A DNA stretch of 44,910 nucleotides from a virus. A program made the translations under genes and the position numbers. The DNA lies in IMG/VR virus record IMGVR_UViG_3300038629_000237, positions 1-44,910 of that record; one strand, 5' to 3'. Positions 1 to 7,993 of this stretch are shown in pieces (position 1 is the first letter of the stretch; each line of letters starts with the position of its first letter). The notes beneath the pieces were generated by a model. The model was not told the origin of the DNA and searched no databases. It saw only the letters and a list, made by a program, of their open reading frames with translations.

Positions 1-1
1 G

Positions 2-487
2 TCTTGGGTAAATCACAAGGTTGTTGAACCCGACAAGATCGATATAGACTTGGATAAGGTCAAAAAAGGCGACGTGCAGAAAAACGACATGTTCCGAAAA
101 GCCATTCCCGGGAAAGACGGCGATATTTACGGCCCTTTCCTCACGAACTTGACAGGATCGCAGATTCTTGGGTATCTGCAAGGTCCATCGAGCGTGGAAG
201 CTTTTGCACTGCTAAATAAAGACGATGAGCTCTGGTGGCGTCACCGTGACGCCGGTACAACTGAAGATTTTCAGGTTGGCGCGTTTTTCGATATGGAGGA
301 GTTCTTCATGTACGCGCACGCCGATATGTCGCTTTATTGGGACTGTGTTTTGCGCACCACCGCTGAATTAGCCGACCATAAAACACATTTGATGCCCGCA
401 TTAAAAATTCCCGATATTCGGGCCTTTGTTAAGAAATGGATCGATGATGCCGCAGAGACGAAATTACCAGAACAAGACGGATCGTGA
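2..487 (+). CDS. Hypothetical phage protein, truncated at the left edge
   Basis: The reading frame is already open at base 2 and has no stop before 487, so the real start probably lies outside the window. A TTG at 50 is the first possible internal start, but nothing before it looks like a ribosome binding site. The visible 161 residues are acidic and mixed in character, with a tryptophan-rich centre (LWWRHRD) and a C-terminal amphipathic stretch. No signal peptide or membrane segment is seen. I do not recognise the family. It overlaps the 5' end of the methyltransferase gene in another frame, which suggests co-translation. Confidence 0.6.
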   Translation, partial: SWVNHKVVEPDKIDIDLDKVKKGDVQKNDMFRKAIPGKDGDIYGPFLTNLTGSQILGYLQGPSSVEAFALLNKDDELWWRHRDAGTTEDFQVGAFFDMEEFFMYAHADMSLYWDCVLRTTAELADHKTHLMPALKIPDIRAFVKKWIDDAAETKLPEQDGS

Positions 488-1040
488 GGAATCTCGCCTT
501 GACGATAAATGGCATTGGCCAGCGAATGGTCGTGAGGAAGTTGCACTACTTGCTGCAGCCGGGTCCGTTGGCGCAGAGCTTGGCGTTGATACTGGTCAGC
601 TCTCTCGTCGTTTTATCGAGCTCAATCATTTCTCACATTTTCATTGTGTAGACAAATGGGATGATATTGCGCATTCAGAACATCAATATACAGTGGTTAA
701 TAAACGGCTCTCAGTTTATCCGGAGGTATCTATATGGCGTATGACAGCACAGGATTGGTTGAAGACGATACCGGACCAGAGCCTTGGGTTCATTTATATA
801 GATTGCTATGCGCATACTGGACAAGATGGGGGTTCCGTCTTGGAAGCAGCGTGGCCGAAGCTACAAGATGGAGGAATCTTTTCCGGGGATGACTATGACC
901 GGAAATTCTGGCCCAAAACTTTTTCCGCTGTTAACCAGTTTGCTCACAAACACGGGTATGACGTTAGCGTGCGAGACGAATTCTGCAAAACCGCTAAAGT
1001 CCGAATGGATCGACACCCGACGTGGTGGTGGAGGAAGTGA
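444..1040 (+). CDS. Class I SAM-dependent methyltransferase (Methyltransf_24-like)
   Basis: The protein has the order of a Rossmann-fold methyltransferase. A glycine-bearing SAM-binding loop (VGAELGVDTGQLSRRF) lies at about residues 42-57. An acidic strand end (FHCVDKWDD) follows near residues 66-74. A strand reading FIYIDCYAHTGQDGG near residues 116-130 leads into KLQDGGIFSGDDYD, the usual post-motif pattern of small-molecule or sugar methyltransferases in this family. Substrate cannot be read from sequence. I prefer ATG 444 (or 447), which has AAGAAA about 8 bases upstream; the frame is open back to a TTG at 426. The start lies 44 bases inside the upstream gene. About 198 residues. Confidence 0.72.
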   Translation: MMPQRRNYQNKTDREESRLDDKWHWPANGREEVALLAAAGSVGAELGVDTGQLSRRFIELNHFSHFHCVDKWDDIAHSEHQYTVVNKRLSVYPEVSIWRMTAQDWLKTIPDQSLGFIYIDCYAHTGQDGGSVLEAAWPKLQDGGIFSGDDYDRKFWPKTFSAVNQFAHKHGYDVSVRDEFCKTAKVRMDRHPTWWWRK

Positions 1041-1041
1041 C

Positions 1042-1218
1042 ATGGGGTCGTACGCAATCAATCCGCCGCCGATGGTTGGGACCACGTGTTCCATTATCAA
1101 GACGGGACCGGGTGAGTACGTTATCGCAGGGGACAAAACTCTGCTGCGTGATGTTTTTGAAAATGATCCGGAGCAATGGCTTCGGTGCTTGGCACTAAAA
1201 GAGGATAATAATGGCTAA
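1042..1218 (+). CDS. Small hypothetical protein (58 aa)
   Basis: ATG 1042 is preceded by a good GAGGAAG ribosome binding site at 1031-1037. It begins 2 bases after the methyltransferase stop. The product starts MGSYAINPPPMVGT and ends in a charged helix containing ENDPEQWLRCLALKE. It overlaps the next start by 8 bases, so it fits the operon's spacing. I do not recognise it; small size, the binding site and the coupling are the evidence that it is real. Confidence 0.6.
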   Translation: MGSYAINPPPMVGTTCSIIKTGPGEYVIAGDKTLLRDVFENDPEQWLRCLALKEDNNG

Positions 1219-1432
1219 ACCAAGATCAGGGATGGTAAAGTCCAACCTGTTTATCGATCCGAAAGTGCAGAAGGGGTTGCAGTTCCTTGCCAGACGGCGG
1301 GGTACGTCCTACTCGGCACTTGTGCGCGAAGCTATGCGCGGGTTTTTGATTTCGGCGTTGCGGGAGGAGAAAGACATTGCTTTGGTGGAGGCAGGGGCTG
1401 TAAATAATGACACTACCAGCAACAGTCAGTGA
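1211..1432 (+). CDS. Ribbon-helix-helix (CopG/Arc-like) DNA-binding protein
   Basis: The 73-residue product has a short strand (VKSNLFIDPKV), a first helix (QKGLQFLARRRG), a turn (TSYS) and a second helix (ALVREAMRGFLISAL). That is the strand-helix-turn-helix layout of ribbon-helix-helix repressors, which bind DNA as dimers through the N-terminal strand. The C-terminal 20 residues look disordered. GAGGA lies 6 bases before ATG 1211. Next to the terminase genes it could be a small transcriptional regulator or a packaging accessory factor; which is not clear from sequence. Confidence 0.6.
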   Translation: MAKPRSGMVKSNLFIDPKVQKGLQFLARRRGTSYSALVREAMRGFLISALREEKDIALVEAGAVNNDTTSNSQ

Positions 1433-1880
1433 GTTTAATGCGGTATCTGATACAGATAGTAGATTGGCTATTGAGATTGCGGTTCAGCTTCGCCCAATCA
1501 ACGAGATTCTCGTTGCATATAGCACCACAAGATCTGAGCTTGCTCACAAGCTCAAGGACCCGATGTTTCGGGCTATGGTTAAACAAGCCAAACACATCTG
1601 GTCGTCTGACCTTAGTATCAAGGAACGAATTAGGCTTAAATCACAAATTCTCGTGGAAGACTCTCTGCTATCCCTTTTCTCCATCATACATGCCCCTGAC
1701 AATGCCATTCCCGCAAAACTGGATGCCTTCAAACAGCTCGCTCGCGTCGCTGAGGTCGACACTCCTGAAAGGGCACGCGGCGAAAGCGGCACTAGGTTTA
1801 CCGTGCAAATAAACCTTGGAGAAAGCACTCCCCCGGTTATAATCGATGCAGCAGCAAACGAGGTCTTAGAACATGGCTAA
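1407..1880 (+). CDS. Candidate terminase small subunit
   Basis: The 157-residue protein is mostly helical. An N-terminal segment (INEILVAYSTTRSELAHKL) resembles a helix-turn-helix. A central helical region (WSSDLSIKERIRLKSQILVE, then AKLDAFKQLARVAEV) could mediate oligomerisation, and the tail is beta-like. Size, helical content and position three genes before the large terminase fit a small terminase, which recognises phage DNA for packaging. No motif is diagnostic, so this is context-based inference. It overlaps the upstream gene by 26 bases and the downstream gene by 8. An alternative is a generic phage protein that merely lies in the packaging cluster. Confidence 0.45.
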   Translation: MTLPATVSEFNAVSDTDSRLAIEIAVQLRPINEILVAYSTTRSELAHKLKDPMFRAMVKQAKHIWSSDLSIKERIRLKSQILVEDSLLSLFSIIHAPDNAIPAKLDAFKQLARVAEVDTPERARGESGTRFTVQINLGESTPPVIIDAAANEVLEHG

Positions 1881-2094
1881 ACAAGATAAACCGATTAAGA
1901 AAGATAACCCGATTAAGAAAGTTAAACGGGCTCTCAGCACGCGGGCAAGTGTGATTAACGCCGCCGTGTCAGGAGCTCAAGCAGGAGCTAAGAAGCCTGC
2001 TAAAAAACCGGCGGCGAAGAAGAATCCGTACAAAAAAGGAACAGGACGCTACGCTATGTGGGCACGTAGAGAAGCAAAGAGGAAAGCAAAATGA
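1873..2094 (+). CDS. Small lysine-rich basic protein (73 aa)
   Basis: The product is very rich in lysine and alanine. It has a direct repeat at the N-terminus (KPIKKDNPIKKVK) and a KKPAKKPAAKKNPYKK block in the middle, resembling histone H1-like tails. It probably binds nucleic acid non-specifically, but this is inferred only from charge. It is the first of three consecutive basic proteins. Its stop overlaps the next ATG in an ATGA arrangement. Confidence 0.55.
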   Translation: MAKQDKPIKKDNPIKKVKRALSTRASVINAAVSGAQAGAKKPAKKPAAKKNPYKKGTGRYAMWARREAKRKAK

Positions 2095-2240
2095 AACCAC
2101 CTAAACAGCCTAAAAAACCAATGAAGAAACCCAAAAAGGGTAAGAGAGTAGGTACACCTATCGATGGTTCAAAGGGAGAAGTGCAGCGGAAGAAAATACT
2201 GGCAGCCCGAAAGAAAAAGATGAAGAAAAAGGGGTACTGA
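2091..2240 (+). CDS. Very small lysine/proline-rich protein (49 aa)
   Basis: ATG 2091 overlaps the upstream stop (ATGA) and the frame runs to TGA at 2238. About 40 percent of residues are Lys or Arg, with an initial K/P ladder (KPPKQPKKPMKKPKKGKR) and a basic C-terminal helix (RKKILAARKKKMKKKGY). The coupling to both neighbours and the similar composition of the three-gene set support it as real. No family is recognised; nucleic-acid binding is a charge-based inference. Confidence 0.55.
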   Translation: MKPPKQPKKPMKKPKKGKRVGTPIDGSKGEVQRKKILAARKKKMKKKGY

Positions 2241-2241
2241 G

Positions 2242-2544
2242 ATGGCTGAAGATGGCGAGATTAGGTCGAAGACGGGCCATCGCACTCCGAGTCAGGTTAA
2301 ACGTCATACGAAGACGTACGGCGCTCGACCTGAACAACGCAAAAAGAGAGCTCAACGCAATGCAGCACGAGCTACAGTTGTCAAAAGCAAGGGCAAGTCT
2401 GCGGTGGCAGGTAAGGATGTTGGCCATAAAAAACCTATATCCAAGGGTGGCACGAATACTAAGGGCAACCTTAAGGTTCAAAGTAAAGCGTCGAACCGTG
2501 GACACGGAATGACTAAAGGTAGAAAAGCAAACAGAGGTAAATAA
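2242..2544 (+). CDS. Small basic protein with HNH-like signature
   Basis: The first 58 residues are strongly basic. Residues 59-85 read DVGHKKPISKGG followed by an N-x3-NL step and NRG. That matches the second half of an HNH fold (His, Pro, paired Gly, Asn, Asn-Leu, Asn). The paired zinc-binding cysteines of many HNH proteins are absent, and the residue before the key His62 is Gly rather than the usual Asp, so activity is uncertain. HNH proteins next to terminases assist packaging or end formation in several phages; position here, just before the terminase region, fits such a role. The stop overlaps the next start (TAATG). Confidence 0.55.
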   Translation: MAEDGEIRSKTGHRTPSQVKRHTKTYGARPEQRKKRAQRNAARATVVKSKGKSAVAGKDVGHKKPISKGGTNTKGNLKVQSKASNRGHGMTKGRKANRGK

Positions 2545-3146
2545 TGGCTGTCCAAGGTAATACGCTGACCGGAAGTGCACCGTCGCTTTCGATCCAAAAC
2601 AATGGCACTACTGACTTGGTTTTAACGCCGGGAACGACATGGCTAACAACTCCAAATACTAATGTAATGCCTGTCGAAGTAGGGCAGAACATGGAGACTC
2701 CGCTAAGTCGAAATGCGCTCAGAACGCTTATTACTATCACCAGTAAGCTCGAAGAATTTTTTGAGTACAAGTACCACCTACACCCAGTTGCAAATTCGTA
2801 TTCATCAAACTTGAGTTTTACCTGTGACATACGAAAAGCACAGTTCGTCGTGGATAGTTCTATCCCTGTGGAAGCGTCTTGGTCTGAACCTATTTTTGAG
2901 GACGTGAGAGGCGACATAAATGACGAGCCTAAGGCGTCTGAGTTAATTCAGGCAACCGCGAAAATAATTTACGGCGTCATGTGTTTTCGAAACATAGAAC
3001 CCTCCACAATGTATACCTCTCCCGTACGCGAACCGTTGAAAGATTCAACTCGTGCTTTTTTAATTGCCATAGCAAAAGGATTCGTGATCGAAGATGCCGA
3101 GGTGCCTGAAGAAGCACTAGGTAAGCTCGCACTTTTATCGTTTTGA
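2544..3146 (+). CDS. Hypothetical protein upstream of the large terminase (200 aa)
   Basis: The N-terminal 60 residues are Thr/Asn/Ser-rich and beta-like (a virion-protein style composition). The rest mixes strands and helices (ITSKLEEFFEYKYH, SELIQATAKIIYGVMCF). No known motif, signal peptide or clear membrane segment is visible. It is translationally coupled on both sides: ATG overlaps the previous stop, and its TGA overlaps the TTG start of the terminase. It may be a packaging accessory or minor virion protein, but I cannot assign it. Confidence 0.6.
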   Translation: MAVQGNTLTGSAPSLSIQNNGTTDLVLTPGTTWLTTPNTNVMPVEVGQNMETPLSRNALRTLITITSKLEEFFEYKYHLHPVANSYSSNLSFTCDIRKAQFVVDSSIPVEASWSEPIFEDVRGDINDEPKASELIQATAKIIYGVMCFRNIEPSTMYTSPVREPLKDSTRAFLIAIAKGFVIEDAEVPEEALGKLALLSF

Positions 3147-4567
3147 AAATTGCCTTTACTCCGACGCCAACGTGCAAAGATTTTATGCTCTCCGACAAGA
3201 GAGTACGTTTCCTTGTCGGTGCAGTTGGCTCGTCTAAAACAACAACGTGCCTTTATGAAATCCTCCGTCGAGCTGCCCAACAAGAACCGGCTTCGGATGG
3301 TATACGCTATACACGCTTTGCGATTATTCGGAATACGCTTGCGGCGATCAAGAGTACTGTGCTTAAGGATATTCAGCAGATTTTTGGTCCGATCATTGAT
3401 TACCGTGTCTCAGAATCCACGGTCTACATAAGAAAGGGAGACATACACTGTGAGATATTACTCATCCCTCTGGATACCCCCGACGATCAAAAACGACTAC
3501 TATCGTCACAGCTTACAGGGGCGTACTTTAACGAGTTTGTCGAAGTGGACCCTGTCTTCATCTCTGGCGCTCTTGGAAGGTGCGGAAGATACCCATCACA
3601 GCTCCGTGGTAAACCAACATGGTATGGAGTTTTCGCAGATTCAAACCCGGGCACAGAAGACAGTCCATATTTCCAGATCCTCAAGCTTGAGCTCCCTGAA
3701 ACATATGGATACTTTGAGCAACCCAGTCCCCTGCTTAGAGACCTCGACGGAAATATCAGTGAAAACCCTCTTGCGGAAAATATCAACAATCTCCCAGACG
3801 GTTTCGGATACTACTGGACGCTTTTAGATGGCGCTTCCTCAGAGTGGTCCGAGCGATTTGTATTTGGGCAATGGGGTGAATCTCTGCAGGGCCAAGCCGT
3901 TTTCAAAACTACGTTTTCGGCTGACTTTCATGTTGCGAAGTCTGAGCTCACTCCATCTTCTGGCCATGCACTCATTGTTGGAATGGATTTCGCGAGGGCT
4001 CCTGCAGCGCTTGTCATGCAGATCGATCACACAGGGCGTCTGCTCGTTTTGCAAGAAGTCTACGAAGAAAACATGGGCGTCGAAAAATTTGTTCGCGATC
4101 GGCTTATGCCAGTCATGTTTTCCCCGCGTTTTCAGGGTAAGCCGATGTACATCGTTGGCGACCCTTCGGGCCTACAGCGAAGTCAGATCGGAGAACGTTC
4201 AGTCTTCTCAATGATAAGGGGGATGGGTTTTGAAGCTGTACCTGCGCAAACGAATCATATCAAGCCTCGCCTCGACGCTGTTGAGAAATGGCTTCTTATG
4301 CAGCGCGAAGGAAAGGCAGCTATATTGTTTGACCCAGTCGGATGCCCTGAGCTCATTATTGCGCTCAAAAGCAAATACCGCTATCGTGCTCGCAAAGATG
4401 GAGAACTTGAAGATAAGCCTCATAAGATCAGGCCGTGGGCCGACCTTGCTGACGCGCTTCAATATGGCTGTCTTGGAACAGCTCAAAACCTCATGGGTAA
4501 AGTAATGCGGAGGATGCAACGATCCCGCGCTCCTCGTGAGGCATTGTCTTCTAACGCATGGACGTAA
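3143..4567 (+). CDS. terL: Terminase large subunit (ATPase-nuclease)
   Basis: This motor pumps phage DNA into the prohead and cuts the concatemer. The N-terminal ATPase has Walker A GAVGSSKT at residues 26-33 and Walker B LTGAYFNEF at 124-132 (catalytic E131). A coupling-motif candidate, DSNPG, is at 166-170. The C-terminal RNase H-like nuclease shows Asp282 in GMDF, Asp340 in VGDPSG, and Asp434/Asp437 in WADLADALQY. Length (474 aa) is normal and all catalytic residues are present. The start is a TTG overlapping the upstream TGA; an ATG at 3185 would shorten it by 14 residues but leave the Walker A motif only about 11 residues in, so I keep the TTG. Confidence 0.95.
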   Translation: MKIAFTPTPTCKDFMLSDKRVRFLVGAVGSSKTTTCLYEILRRAAQQEPASDGIRYTRFAIIRNTLAAIKSTVLKDIQQIFGPIIDYRVSESTVYIRKGDIHCEILLIPLDTPDDQKRLLSSQLTGAYFNEFVEVDPVFISGALGRCGRYPSQLRGKPTWYGVFADSNPGTEDSPYFQILKLELPETYGYFEQPSPLLRDLDGNISENPLAENINNLPDGFGYYWTLLDGASSEWSERFVFGQWGESLQGQAVFKTTFSADFHVAKSELTPSSGHALIVGMDFARAPAALVMQIDHTGRLLVLQEVYEENMGVEKFVRDRLMPVMFSPRFQGKPMYIVGDPSGLQRSQIGERSVFSMIRGMGFEAVPAQTNHIKPRLDAVEKWLLMQREGKAAILFDPVGCPELIIALKSKYRYRARKDGELEDKPHKIRPWADLADALQYGCLGTAQNLMGKVMRRMQRSRAPREALSSNAWT

Positions 4568-4568
4568 T

Positions 4569-5015
4569 ATGCTTATTGAACTCAACCGCTTCGCGTACCT
4601 TACCGATTGCACACGTGGGATTTTGAAAATTGGGACTAACTCGTTTCAGACTATCGAGCGGCCTTGGATCACCTTTCCTGATGGACCGGGTGGCACGCCG
4701 TTTGAATCTTGTATACCAGATGCTGAGTATCGCTTGCGTGCTTACACTCGTCCTTCCGGTAAGAAAGCTCTTATCCTATCGAATGAAGAACACGGAGTTT
4801 TTGAACAGGAGAGTGATAGACCTCATGCTCAGGGACGATATTTAATACTCATCCATCCCGGCAACACCGTTGACGATGTCGTAGGATGTATTGCTCCGGG
4901 GCTGACAGGTGGCGATCATTTCGTGAGTGACTCACGTAAGGCCATGTTGAAAATCCTTGAGCTCTTAGAAGGCTTTGAGCATACGATAAGGATCGGCCCC
5001 AAGCGGGCAGTGTAA
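4569..5015 (+). CDS. DUF5675-family protein, possible cell-wall enzyme
   Basis: The 148-residue product has the DUF5675 pattern: TIERPW at 28-33, SCIPDAEYRL at 47-56, and a signature around IHPGN...GCIAPG at 95-111 followed by SRKA. The family has no settled function that I know of. The His96-Pro-Gly and Gly-Cys107 spacing loosely recalls the H-x-G and S-x-GC elements of YkuD L,D-transpeptidases, so peptidoglycan activity is possible but unproven. ATG 4569 begins 1 base after the terminase stop. Its stop TAA abuts, with no gap, the stop of the convergent reverse-strand operon. Confidence 0.7.
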   Translation: MLIELNRFAYLTDCTRGILKIGTNSFQTIERPWITFPDGPGGTPFESCIPDAEYRLRAYTRPSGKKALILSNEEHGVFEQESDRPHAQGRYLILIHPGNTVDDVVGCIAPGLTGGDHFVSDSRKAMLKILELLEGFEHTIRIGPKRAV

Positions 5016-6200
5016 TCACTTAAGCGACAAGAATTTTGTCACTGTTAAGAGTTTCTTGGTTATCCAGCTACCAACAGCAGTCGCCTTCCAAGAATCAACG
5101 TCCGTATCCCACACCTGATTAGTGATTAAAGCGTCAGTGTTGACTGTACTGCCAGCAGACAGGTCTTCGAAGTTACAGCTACCACGAACTGAGATAACAC
5201 CATCAGTGTTCGTAGCGTCTAACTGGAGCCGCCCCATAGCCATTGAGACAGTCACTTCATCGGCAACGTTATCGGTACCAGCGAGTATTAACCCTTCTTT
5301 CCAACCGCTGATGCTTACTGCGCAACCGCCGCCCCCTACATCTATTGTTGGCCTGCCAAGCCCCGCAACAAGTGAATAACAGTCATTCAATTTTGTAATT
5401 GCTGCAGCTCGCAATGTAGTTGAGCCAGAAAACCCACAACCAATAAGCTCACCAGCCAATCCTGATGTACCATTAAGGATGTGGCAATGGTGATAGTGGT
5501 TATCAAACGAACCTCCAATAGCACCATCAACCGATACATCGTGCAGTTCGCACTTTTCAAGAATTTCACCTGCAACATCGATTGTTGGATTGCCAACACC
5601 ACGTATGTTGAAACTCTTTATTTGTCGATCGACTGTTGCATCGGCCAGTAACACTAACGACAAAAGTCCATTTGTCTCAGCGTCATCAACAGCATCGGTC
5701 CAGTTGTTGTAAGGCGTTTGCTGGTAGCCGTCGCCGTTCGTAAGTGCGGACGTGTCGATCCAGATCTCACGCTCCACTTGACCATGAATATTTTCAATCT
5801 GGTTAGATTGCTCAGCAGACAGCCCTGAACCAGTTTCTATTTTGCCACCGGAGTTGTTTGCCAATATGCTTATACCGTTTGCTGCAATGAATGTATCCAG
5901 AAAGTTGTTGTTTTTACCTAACAACGAAACAATAATATTACTGCTATCAACTTCCCAAGTGTAACCATTGATCAGCTTTACGATTGCCGAGTACGATAGA
6001 CCAGACAGTACTTGAGTGTTAACAAACTCAAGTGCTTGTTCGGCATACAAACCTCCATTGTTTGCAGCCGAGGCTTCTAAGCGGCGAATTTCAATCCAGA
6101 AATCATCCGCATCAAGCGTATAGTTAACACCAGAGACAAAGGTCAAATCCCCTACGGGAATCGTAAATACCTTTGTAGTCCAGTTTGGTGTGTACGACAT
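5016..6200 (-). CDS. Phage structural/fibre protein with beta-solenoid-like region
   Basis: Last gene of the reverse-strand operon (394 aa). The N-terminal domain (FTIPVGDLTFVSGVNYTLDADDF, then a KLINGYTWEV step and a LLGKNNN step, residues about 12-95) is a pattern common in phage tail-associated proteins. The region from about residue 145 has IWIDTSALTNGDGYQQTPYNNW, then short repeating strand rungs (CELHDVSVDGAIGG, CHILNGTSGLAG, CGFSGSTTL), as in right-handed beta helices. A C-terminal VSIRG-type rung and amphipathic tail follow. AGGGA lies immediately before ATG 6200, 3 bases from the previous stop. Likely a virion fibre or tail-tip protein; exact position unknown. Confidence 0.6.
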   Translation of the reverse strand: MSYTPNWTTKVFTIPVGDLTFVSGVNYTLDADDFWIEIRRLEASAANNGGLYAEQALEFVNTQVLSGLSYSAIVKLINGYTWEVDSSNIIVSLLGKNNNFLDTFIAANGISILANNSGGKIETGSGLSAEQSNQIENIHGQVEREIWIDTSALTNGDGYQQTPYNNWTDAVDDAETNGLLSLVLLADATVDRQIKSFNIRGVGNPTIDVAGEILEKCELHDVSVDGAIGGSFDNHYHHCHILNGTSGLAGELIGCGFSGSTTLRAAAITKLNDCYSLVAGLGRPTIDVGGGGCAVSISGWKEGLILAGTDNVADEVTVSMAMGRLQLDATNTDGVISVRGSCNFEDLSAGSTVNTDALITNQVWDTDVDSWKATAVGSWITKKLLTVTKFLSLK

Positions 6201-6203
6201 TCC

Positions 6204-7979
6204 CTAGCTCTCATTATCAAGCGTCACTATCAAAGACTGAGAGTTAGAACCCACTGCGTTGTAAGCAATGGCAACAGGTTTGTCCGGTATCGTCGGATCA
6301 CCATGCCTTACCCAACCAACAAAGTCCCGTGTGCCAGCATCAAACACAAAGCTCCGTGACAAAGTTTGGACTGCGCCCGTGCCATCTAGCGGCTCGTAGA
6401 AGTAGGCGATGAACATATTGTCGCCGGCAGTAATGGCAATTGCATCAGTCGTACCGACAAGGGTAAACGTAGAAGCTGTCCACGATGAGTACTCATAGAA
6501 CGTGAAGTACGTTCGACCCGTATGCAGTACTCCGACGTAACCAGTCTGCGGCTCATCAGCTTGAATTGCAGCATCCACAATTATGACACTGACACTTACA
6601 CCCTGAGCTGTACCATCGTAGGTGTTGTAGTCTGGAGCTTCGAGGCCAGTATCTTTCTCGGCAAGGAAGCAGTACGGATCATCCGACACATCACAGTTGA
6701 CCGTGAGACTGAGCGTAACATTCTGCGGTACGCTTGGAGTCTGACCGTCAAGAGCCGTAACCGAATCACCGAAGATTAACTCTGTTGCCTCGAAGCCAGT
6801 ACCCTTCGGTGCGATCCAGTTGGAACCCGTGTACACACCGATATAGTTCGCAGCAGTCGCCAGCTTTTCAGTTGCCGTTACTACGTTGTCGGCTCCGTTC
6901 GTAGTACCTGTAACCGTATCGGTATTAACTGGTGCGACACCCTTGTTCAGATGGATCACCATGCGAGTGATATTATCTTCATCAAGATCGTCAGCGGCCA
7001 TCATCACGCCTTCGCCACCACCCGCCCAAGTTACGATTTCATTCTGGACGTAAAGTTGTGAGCCAGCACCCGGCGTTAGCGTTAGCTGGAAAAGCCTTGC
7101 GGTATATAGATCACCGTCAATTCCCCAGAGGGTGTCACTCGTACCCCGAACAAGATACGCTTTAATGACTTCGTACAATGCGTCCTTAGTCTGGTTGCCA
7201 GTCAACCCACTGTAAGACAAGGTTCCGATAAACGGATCGGCTCCATTGCCATCAACGTCAATGAGATCGTAGCCCTCCACTGTTGCCCCGACTCCTGCAA
7301 AGCCCGTATAAGCCTGTACTGTTCCAATAGCGGTGTTATTGTTCGGGTCATCAGCCGTCGAAATTGCCGCTACCTTCTCGCCCAAGCCTAGTGTGGTTTC
7401 CCATACGGCATAGGAATCATTAAACTCAGAGGCTTTAACAACAACAATCTGCTGGTCAACATCTGCACCAGCTACGATTGTCTTAACCAAGACACGATTC
7501 AAGGTGTTGCTGTCTGTCTGGTTCAGACCTGTACCCCAAAAGGAAGTATAAACTGCAGCATCCTGAATGATCTGTAGTTCAGTCCCCGCTACAGCAGAGC
7601 CAAGTACGATCAAACCAGAATAGCGCTCAGTTTGAGATGAACCGTTTGTTTGCTCAATAGACCCACCGAAATGAGTCTCCGCTACTGTGTCAGTGATGTT
7701 GTACCGCACTGTGTAATCAGTCGTGTGATCCAGCAGTGTGATAATCGTACCAAGAGCCTCAGAAGTACTCGGGTTAGGTTTCGCTAAGTTGAGCAAGTCA
7801 TTACCCGAAGTAGCTAAATCCCAGACCTTTTTCTGCAACGCTCGATGTAGCCACCAAACATGAAAGGTATCTGTACCCGTGTCGTGCGTAATGCTGCCAT
7901 CGGCTGCGATTGCATACTGCGCTAACCAAGCCGTGACCGCATCTGCGGGTGTTGCATAATCTCTGTCATAGACAGTCAT
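6204..7979 (-). CDS. Fibre-like structural protein (591 aa)
   Basis: Beta-rich, low in Lys, high in Thr, Gly, Asp and Val, which is typical of phage fibres and surface proteins. The N-terminus (YATPADAVTAWLAQYAIAADG) is helical. The central region is rich in TLSYSGLTGNQT and VTLSLTVN type strands. The C-terminal 80 residues (SRSFVFDAGTRDFVGWVRHG, ending in IVTLDNES) share the VGW-R motif with the next reverse-strand protein, suggesting a common terminal module. AGAGGA precedes ATG 7979 by about 9 bases, and the gap to the upstream stop is 14 bases. Function is inferred from composition and neighbours only. Confidence 0.6.
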   Translation of the reverse strand: MTVYDRDYATPADAVTAWLAQYAIAADGSITHDTGTDTFHVWWLHRALQKKVWDLATSGNDLLNLAKPNPSTSEALGTIITLLDHTTDYTVRYNITDTVAETHFGGSIEQTNGSSQTERYSGLIVLGSAVAGTELQIIQDAAVYTSFWGTGLNQTDSNTLNRVLVKTIVAGADVDQQIVVVKASEFNDSYAVWETTLGLGEKVAAISTADDPNNNTAIGTVQAYTGFAGVGATVEGYDLIDVDGNGADPFIGTLSYSGLTGNQTKDALYEVIKAYLVRGTSDTLWGIDGDLYTARLFQLTLTPGAGSQLYVQNEIVTWAGGGEGVMMAADDLDEDNITRMVIHLNKGVAPVNTDTVTGTTNGADNVVTATEKLATAANYIGVYTGSNWIAPKGTGFEATELIFGDSVTALDGQTPSVPQNVTLSLTVNCDVSDDPYCFLAEKDTGLEAPDYNTYDGTAQGVSVSVIIVDAAIQADEPQTGYVGVLHTGRTYFTFYEYSSWTASTFTLVGTTDAIAITAGDNMFIAYFYEPLDGTGAVQTLSRSFVFDAGTRDFVGWVRHGDPTIPDKPVAIAYNAVGSNSQSLIVTLDNES

Positions 7980-7993
7980 CTTAACGTCCTCTG

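Noticed and set aside
5018-5042. GACAA/TTGTC inverted repeat near the convergent stops as a bidirectional terminator
   Set aside because: The stem is only 5 bp and A/T-rich with no run of T on either side; too weak to claim.
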